Below, one piece after another: positions 30,719 to 34,912 of a stretch of DNA of 34,912 nt. The stretch covers positions 1 through 34,912 of IMG/VR virus record IMGVR_UViG_3300045107_000588; one strand, 5' to 3'. The translations under genes and the position numbers were made by a program. Every line of letters begins with the position of its first letter. Within the stretch, counting starts at the first letter, position 1. The notes under the pieces are model-generated. The model was not told where the DNA came from. It saw nothing but the letters and a program-made list of their open reading frames with translations, and did not search any database. Source of the DNA: a virus.

Positions 30719-31633
30719 ATGAGCACAGCATTAGAAACAATTCAAGCAACGGAAGTAACAATAACGCCTACCGCGCTTGAGAGCCAAACGCGAGCCGAGA
30801 TAGATGTGCAAATCGCAACGGCTAATCGGTATCCGCGCAGCTTGACAAAATTTACAAACGAGGCAACAGGCTATGTTACCCTATCGCCCGAAATCGCCGA
30901 CGGCTGTATTTACGCATTGCCGCGCGGGGGCAAGGAACTAGAAGGGCCTAGCATTCGATTCGCCGAAGTGATAGCCAGCACATGGGGCAACTTACGTTGT
31001 GCCGCCCGCATCGTAAGCGAAGACGAAAAGTTTATAACGGCACAAGCTATTGTGCACGATTTACAAACTAACGTGTGTGTTGCCGAAGAGGTTCGCCGCG
31101 CCATCGTTGGTAAAGACGGACGGCGTTACAACAACGATATGGTAATCGTTACCGGCATGGCCGCCAAATCCATTGCTTTGCGCAATGCGATTTTGAAAGT
31201 AATTCCGCGTTCAGTATGGGAACCGATTTACAAAAAAGCTGAGGCCACTATCACTGGTGGCAAAGATGTTGAAACGCGTTTGGCTGCTGCATTCCAATTC
31301 TTTTTGGACAAAAAGGTGCCCGAGGCCAAAATACTAAATGCCCTGAGCATTAGTTCGCGCGCCGAACTTAATCAAAACCACTTGCTTACCTTAATTGGTT
31401 GGGCCAATTCAATTAAGGACAACCCAGGCAATCTGCAAGATATTTTTTCAGAGCAAAAGCCAACCAACTCGCTTGAAATAATTGGCTTGCTACGCAGCGA
31501 GGCCACCATTAAATACGCCAAGCAAGTTCCCGCTAAGCAATTGGAAAAAATGTGGGACGATAGTGCTCAAGACGAAACACGCCTACACGAATTACTGCAC
31601 GACTTCCTAACCAGTAATACTAATGGAAAGTAA
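30719..31633 (+). CDS. Probable single-strand DNA annealing protein (RecT/Sak-like role)
   Basis: A 304-aa protein. The conserved-looking core has ALPRGGKELEGPSIRFAEVI (about 66-85), W-G-N-L, a strand VCVAEEVRRAIVGKDGRRYN (about 119-138) and a GMAAKSIALRNAILKVIP helix (about 146-163). The pattern matches a recurrent phage family found just upstream of RecE-type exonucleases. Such pairs do single-strand annealing recombination: the nuclease resects and the annealing protein pairs complementary strands. It overlaps the exonuclease gene by 11 nt. The function is from context and general resemblance; I cannot assign the superfamily. Confidence 0.6.
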   Translation: MSTALETIQATEVTITPTALESQTRAEIDVQIATANRYPRSLTKFTNEATGYVTLSPEIADGCIYALPRGGKELEGPSIRFAEVIASTWGNLRCAARIVSEDEKFITAQAIVHDLQTNVCVAEEVRRAIVGKDGRRYNNDMVIVTGMAAKSIALRNAILKVIPRSVWEPIYKKAEATITGGKDVETRLAAAFQFFLDKKVPEAKILNALSISSRAELNQNHLLTLIGWANSIKDNPGNLQDIFSEQKPTNSLEIIGLLRSEATIKYAKQVPAKQLEKMWDDSAQDETRLHELLHDFLTSNTNGK

Positions 31634-32396
31634 GCCACCATACGACGAAGTTAAAGCAGTAAACCAAACCTTGCTGAAGGAGTTTATGCGCTCGCCCTAC
31701 CATTTCAAATTGATGTGGAACGGGATTTTGAAACGCGAACCAACACCTGCGCTGGGCTTTGGCCACGTGGTGCACATGGCCGTGTTTGAACCGATGCGAT
31801 TTGATTCCAGCTACGCACCGCTTGACGAAGCCACTGATTTAAGAACCAAGGCTGGCAAGGAAGCAAGGCAAGCGATTATCGATTCCGGCAAGTCGCCCAT
31901 TAAGCCACAAGAATATGAAGCAGCGCTACGTATCCGCGACGAGGCTTTCAAGCACCCCATGCTGATGAGCATGCTGGGCGATGGCACAACGGAAACAGAA
32001 TGGTACAACCAAGTCAACGATGTGGCTTGTAAGGGCAGAACCGATTGGCATCACCCGTCAGTGGGCATTTTAGATTTGAAGACTTGCGAAGACGCAAGCC
32101 CGCATGAGTTTGCCAAAGATGTGTGGCAATACAAGTATTATATACAAGCTGGCATGTATACTTTACTAACCGGCCTGGATAGATTCTACTTTGTAGCAGC
32201 CGAAAAAAAGCCACCATACCTAGTTGTTGTCTATCAACTGAACGAAGAATACCTGATATACGGGCAGTCTAAGGTGCGCGACCTACTTACTCGCATCAAG
32301 AAATGCTTTGAGCACAACGACTGGCCGCGCTACGAATACTGGCAAGACAATCAAAACATTTTAACCCTTAACCCGCCCGCTTGGGCACAAATATGA
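31623..32396 (+). CDS. RecE-like PD-(D/E)XK exonuclease (DUF3799-like)
   Basis: A 257-aa protein. The early helix NQTLLKEFMRSPYHFKLMW and GFGHVVHMAVFEP (His51) match the start of PDDEXK_1/DUF3799 nucleases. The catalytic core is CKGRTDW (D141), GILDLKTC (D151 and K153) and the QAGMY motif (Q175, Y179). It would digest 5' strands processively to leave 3' overhangs for the annealing protein encoded just before it. It is coupled to both neighbours by short overlaps (11 nt upstream, ATGA downstream). Confidence 0.85.
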   Translation: MESKPPYDEVKAVNQTLLKEFMRSPYHFKLMWNGILKREPTPALGFGHVVHMAVFEPMRFDSSYAPLDEATDLRTKAGKEARQAIIDSGKSPIKPQEYEAALRIRDEAFKHPMLMSMLGDGTTETEWYNQVNDVACKGRTDWHHPSVGILDLKTCEDASPHEFAKDVWQYKYYIQAGMYTLLTGLDRFYFVAAEKKPPYLVVVYQLNEEYLIYGQSKVRDLLTRIKKCFEHNDWPRYEYWQDNQNILTLNPPAWAQI

Positions 32397-32701
32397 GCAC
32401 AAACACATCTGTTTTCGTGGACGTTCGCCACGACTTTACGGACGAAGAAAACCTTGCTTTTGGCCGCAAGATGAGCGAATTGCAGGAAGAAGTAAACGCG
32501 CTTGAGGAAGAAAAGAAGGCTGCGAAAACCTTCAACTACACCACCTTCCCTTCGCTATGCGAGGGCCATCTGCCCAAGGGCACTGGCAACACGCTGAGCG
32601 ACCGCGCCCGTGAGCGTGCATACCTCGAACTGCACAACGGCCCTGCTGAAAAAGTGCGGGCGGAGAAGATGCTCAGAAATCGTTTATGGAAAAAGCTCTA
32701 A
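32393..32701 (+). CDS. Small coiled-coil early protein
   Basis: 102 aa from ATG 32393. Residues about 18-45 form a coiled coil (NLAFGRKMSELQEEVNALEE). The rest has an L-S-D-R-A-R-E-R-A-Y helix and a basic end. It starts with ATGAGCACA on the exonuclease stop. It may be a partner of the recombination pair. Confidence 0.6.
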   Translation: MSTNTSVFVDVRHDFTDEENLAFGRKMSELQEEVNALEEEKKAAKTFNYTTFPSLCEGHLPKGTGNTLSDRARERAYLELHNGPAEKVRAEKMLRNRLWKKL

Positions 32702-32710
32702 AGCAACCCA

Positions 32711-32866
32711 ATGCAAACACCTAATTGCCACCCACTTTGCGAAGCCCTAGAATGGGGGCAATTCGCATTGATTGTGGTATTGTATTCAGCCTTTGCCGCT
32801 TTGCTTATCGTTAAAGCATTCGACCTTTTTGTTTACTCCAAACGCAAAAGAAAAACCCATGCCTAG
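32711..32866 (+). CDS. 51-aa single-span membrane protein
   Basis: A short frame from ATG 32711 to TAG 32864-32866. Residues 1-16 are polar with two Cys, residues 17-41 are hydrophobic (FALIVVLYSAFAALLIVKAF), and the tail is basic (YSKRKRKTHA), fitting an N-out/C-in topology by the positive-inside rule. It overlaps the next ATG by 8 nt. It fills an otherwise empty gap. Confidence 0.6.
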   Translation: MQTPNCHPLCEALEWGQFALIVVLYSAFAALLIVKAFDLFVYSKRKRKTHA

Positions 32867-33149
32867 AAAATCACGCCAAGCGATCGTGGACGAGATGGCT
32901 AAGCGCGGAACCGAAAAGTTGTTGGCCGAGCTGATTTTTGAGCAGCAAGCCACTAACCTCAAGCTTGACGAGCAAAACAGCCTACTGCATAGTATCTGGC
33001 GCGAGTCGTTGCCGGGCCGCCATGATCGTTTGGCTGAGGGGTTATACGTTGCCAAAATGGCCTCACTTTCTTGGGATAGCCTTAAAGACAAAGAAACAGT
33101 TTATAGCAATGACGTTAATAAAGCAGCCTTGAATAGGGCGAATCCCTAG
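32859..33149 (+). CDS. Small unknown early protein
   Basis: 96 aa from ATG 32859. The helical N-terminal half (RQAIVDEMAKRGTEKLLAEL, a QQATNLKLDEQNSLL coiled-coil stretch) is followed by a less ordered tail. The upstream tiny membrane gene overlaps it. No family is recognised. Confidence 0.55.
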   Translation: MPRKSRQAIVDEMAKRGTEKLLAELIFEQQATNLKLDEQNSLLHSIWRESLPGRHDRLAEGLYVAKMASLSWDSLKDKETVYSNDVNKAALNRANP

Positions 33150-33180
33150 TAACAACTAACCACTTAACCACACCATAACC

Positions 33181-34014
33181 ATGCAACCACTACGCGCATT
33201 CCACAACGACCCGGAGTTAAAGGCCCGCAAGCAGGCCGAGATGAAGGCGCACCGACAGGCTGACGAGTTGGCCCAAGGCTTTTACTTTTCCAAAGAAAAT
33301 GAGCCATTCAAGGGCTGTAGCGTCGGCTGCACACTTGGGGTAAGGTGCAATGATCCTCATGAAAGATACCCCGAATTGTTAGGCCTGCCCTCTTGGTCGG
33401 CCTATATACAAGACAAGATTTTTGAGGGCTTGCCATTCACGAAAGCTGCCCAGTTTAGTGAAGACTTCTTAGATGCCATACCGGTAGGTAAAACCAACTG
33501 GGATGACACCAAGTTTAGAACACTAGCGCGAATACTGCGTGAGGTAGTAGTGCCAAGTATTGCCGAAAATTTCACAGAAGTGCGTAACATAGTTGAGCGT
33601 GTGGCCAGCTTGTGCGATAAATGGCGCACTACAACAAAGGAAGGTTGGGCTGGGGCTGAGGCTGGGGCTGGGGCTGCGGCTAGGGCTGCGGCTGCGGCTG
33701 GGGCTGCGGCTGGGGCTGGGGCTGCGGCTGGGGCTGGGGCTGCGGCTTGGGCTGGGGCTGGGGCTGCGGCTGCGGCTGCGGCTTGGGCTGGGGCTGCGGC
33801 TGCGGCTGCGGCTGGGGCTGCGGCTGCGGCTTGGGCTTGGTCTGCGGCTGCGGCTGCGGCTGGGGCTGGGGCTGCGGCTGCGGCTGGGGCTGCGGCTGCG
33901 GCTTGGGCTTGGGCTGAGTCTTGGGCTGGGGCTGAGGCTGCGGCTAGGGCTAAGGCTGCGGCTTGGGAGCGAATCGCCCAAATCTTTCTTGAGGAACTGG
34001 CTCGTTTAGATTAA
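33181..34014 (+). CDS. Early protein with an Ala/Gly/Trp repeat tail
   Basis: A 277-aa protein. Residues 1-155 are an ordinary folded domain with LRAFHNDPELKARKQAEMKA, the KGCSVGCT motif (44-51), LGLPSWSAYIQDKIFEGLPF and a WDDTKF helix. I recall this as a recurrent early protein of phages of many hosts. Residues 156-262 are almost pure Ala/Gly with spaced Trp and a few Glu/Arg, encoded by GGGGCT/GCGGCT hexamers (33643-33966). A helical C terminus (AAWERIAQIFLEELARLD) closes it. The tail would form a long helix with Trp on one face. The function is unknown. Confidence 0.7.
   Translation: MQPLRAFHNDPELKARKQAEMKAHRQADELAQGFYFSKENEPFKGCSVGCTLGVRCNDPHERYPELLGLPSWSAYIQDKIFEGLPFTKAAQFSEDFLDAIPVGKTNWDDTKFRTLARILREVVVPSIAENFTEVRNIVERVASLCDKWRTTTKEGWAGAEAGAGAAARAAAAAGAAAGAGAAAGAGAAAWAGAGAAAAAAAWAGAAAAAAAGAAAAAWAWSAAAAAAGAGAAAAAGAAAAAWAWAESWAGAEAAARAKAAAWERIAQIFLEELARLD
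33643..33966 (+). repeat. GC-rich hexanucleotide repeat (GGGGCT/GCGGCT)
   Basis: About 50 units of a 6-bp motif, coding Ala-Gly or Ala-Ala with Trp where TGG appears. The motif has no stops in any plus frame, so long spurious frames occur on both strands. Confidence 0.95.
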
Positions 34015-34016
34015 CC

Positions 34017-34912
34017 ATGGCCAAACTACCCTCATTTCAGTTTTACCCAGGCGATTGGATGAAAGACCCCAATCTCAGGCGCTGTTCTAGGGCGGCTAAA
34101 GGGCTTCTCATGGACTTATTATGTTTAATGTTTGAGTGCGAGGAACGTGGCTATTTGATTTATGCCAACGTGCCGTGGCCTGATGACGACATCGCTGCTG
34201 CCGCTGGGGGGGATATAGCTGAGAACCTTATGTTGCTCCACGAACTGTTGGCGAAAGGTGTCCTCTTACGTGATGAGCGGGGTGCGATATGTTCTCGCCG
34301 TATGGCTCGTGATGAACAAAACAGGCAAGCCCACCGAGAAGCCGGTAAAAAAGGGGGTAACCCCAATTTGGTTAACCAAAATTCAACCAAAACTCAACCA
34401 AAGCCCCAACCAAAGCCCCAACCAAACCCCAACCAAAGCCCCAACCAAAGCCCCAACCAAAAACCAACCCCTTCATCTTCATCTTCATCTTCATCTTCAT
34501 CTTCATCTTCATCTTCGGATTATACCCCCCCTACCCCCCCAAGGGGGGAAAGCGCGCAAGCGCGCGAACCGGTTTTTGAAAAAAAATCGAAGCATGGTTT
34601 TTCGGAAAATTCCACGTTAGCCGAAAGCGACAAGGAAACCAAAGAACTGGGCGCGCCGATTTTGAACGCAAACGGGCCGCCAAGCAACGAACACAACACG
34701 AGTGGGGCTGGACTTCCACTCAAAAACGAAAGTGCCGTAAAACGCGCCACAACGCAAAATCCAAAAATTGAAAACGAAACACCTTGTATGGCTCGTGATG
34801 AACAAAACAGGCAAGCCCACCGAGAAGCCGGTAAAAAAGGGGGTAACCCCAATTTGGTTAACCAAAATTCAACCAAAACTCAACCAAAGCCCCAACCAAA
34901 GCCCCAACCAAA
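34017..34912 (+). CDS. Replication organiser protein, N-terminal part (continues at position 1)
   Basis: Starts at ATG 34017, 2 nt after the previous stop. Residues 1-95 form a DUF1376-like domain: FQFYPGDWMKD (7-17), C-S-R-A-A-K-G-L-L-M-D-L-L, ERGYLIY, D-D-D-I-A-A-A-A-G-G and LLAKGVLLRDERGAICSRRM. This is the winged-helix-type N terminus of phage replisome organisers that bind the origin. From 34302 it continues in frame into the repeated segment. At 34785/34786 the frame is kept through a TGT (Cys) codon where the other copy has TAC (Tyr). The gene is complete only when read across the junction to 872. Confidence 0.75.
   Translation, partial: MAKLPSFQFYPGDWMKDPNLRRCSRAAKGLLMDLLCLMFECEERGYLIYANVPWPDDDIAAAAGGDIAENLMLLHELLAKGVLLRDERGAICSRRMARDEQNRQAHREAGKKGGNPNLVNQNSTKTQPKPQPKPQPNPNQSPNQSPNQKPTPSSSSSSSSSSSSSSSDYTPPTPPRGESAQAREPVFEKKSKHGFSENSTLAESDKETKELGAPILNANGPPSNEHNTSGAGLPLKNESAVKRATTQNPKIENETPCMARDEQNRQAHREAGKKGGNPNLVNQNSTKTQPKPQPKPQP
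34300..34785 (+). repeat. 486-bp direct repeat, right-hand copy
   Basis: Identical to 1-486. It is preceded by unique TTCTCGCC and followed directly by a second start of the same unit at 34786. Confidence 0.95.
34786..34912 (+). repeat. 127-bp end overlap (identical to 1-127)
   Basis: The exact 127-bp identity between the last and first bases marks a circular or circularly permuted molecule of 34,785 bp. 127 is a common assembly word size, so this segment is most likely the redundant overlap and not a third biological copy. Confidence 0.85.

Noticed and set aside
33523-34009. Ser-Arg/Pro-rich minus-strand frame and Leu-Gly-rich plus-strand frame across the hexanucleotide tract
   Set aside because: Both are shadows of the GGGGCT/GCGGCT repeat. 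The Ala/Gly/Trp frame has a normal folded domain upstream and correct operon spacing.
34300-34785. Physical direct terminal repeat of the virion DNA
   Set aside because: The 486-bp unit is followed directly by another start of itself and lies in frame inside a gene. The 127-bp overlap is better explained by circular assembly. Read-end mapping would be needed to show true termini.

Overview
This window is an essentially complete genome of a temperate, contractile-tailed bacteriophage (a caudovirus with a Mu-like head module), closed on itself as a circle. Bases 1-127 recur exactly at 34786-34912, the usual sign of a circular contig whose ends overlap by one assembly word. Bases 1-486 also recur at 34300-34785, so on the circle a 486-bp unit stands twice in tandem inside the replication-organiser gene. 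The likely host is a member of the Bacteroidota. Most start codons lack a Shine-Dalgarno sequence and follow A-rich leaders, the integrase remnant has Bacteroidota-type motifs, and several tail proteins resemble families I know mainly from phages of that phylum. This is inference from style, not from a database match.

Layout. (a) 34017 to 2296, plus strand: end of the early/replication operon, with a replication organiser, an unknown protein, a PD-(D/E)XK-type nuclease and a DUF433 protein. (b) 8597 to 2330, minus strand: packaging and head-connector genes, read from right to left as a 59-aa protein, a probable small terminase, large terminase, an IPT/TIG-DUF1320 neck protein, DUF935 portal, Mu F-like head protein, Mu G-like protein and a tail-terminator-like protein. 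(c) 8732 to 21608, plus strand: ClpP-like protease fused to scaffold, major capsid, DUF2586-like sheath, tube, frameshifted chaperone, tape measure, baseplate hub and spike, LamG and LysM/FN3 proteins, J/I-like baseplate proteins and a collar-type fibre. (d) 21620 to 24534: lysis genes (membrane proteins, amidase, candidate one-piece spanin) and a metallophosphoesterase, closed by a terminator. (e) 24728 to 25463: an AT-rich cargo pair, an unknown helical protein and an XRE regulator. (f) 25464 to 25842: a gene-free segment with terminators, tRNA-like elements, paired 12-bp-spaced repeats and a palindrome identical to the core of the chromosomal parS site. (g) 26586 to 25843 and 27297 to 26593, minus strand: a chimeric integrase remnant and a CI/LexA-like S24 repressor. 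(h) 27382 to 34014, plus strand: the early operon, with a Cro-like protein, KilA-N protein, hexapeptide-repeat protein, small membrane and zinc-finger proteins, a probable annealing protein with a RecE-like exonuclease, and an Ala/Gly/Trp-repeat protein.

How it works together. The repressor at 26593 and the Cro-like gene at 27382 diverge from an 84-bp control region and form the lysis-lysogeny switch. The rightward transcript delivers recombination and replication genes. Late genes diverge from 8598-8731, leftward for packaging and rightward for capsid, tail and lysis. The most unusual segment is 25464-26586. The only integrase trace lacks its first catalytic arginine and is fused to a secreted-protein leader, while a parS-like site lies about 30 bp away. 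This raises the possibility that prophage maintenance no longer depends on this integrase.
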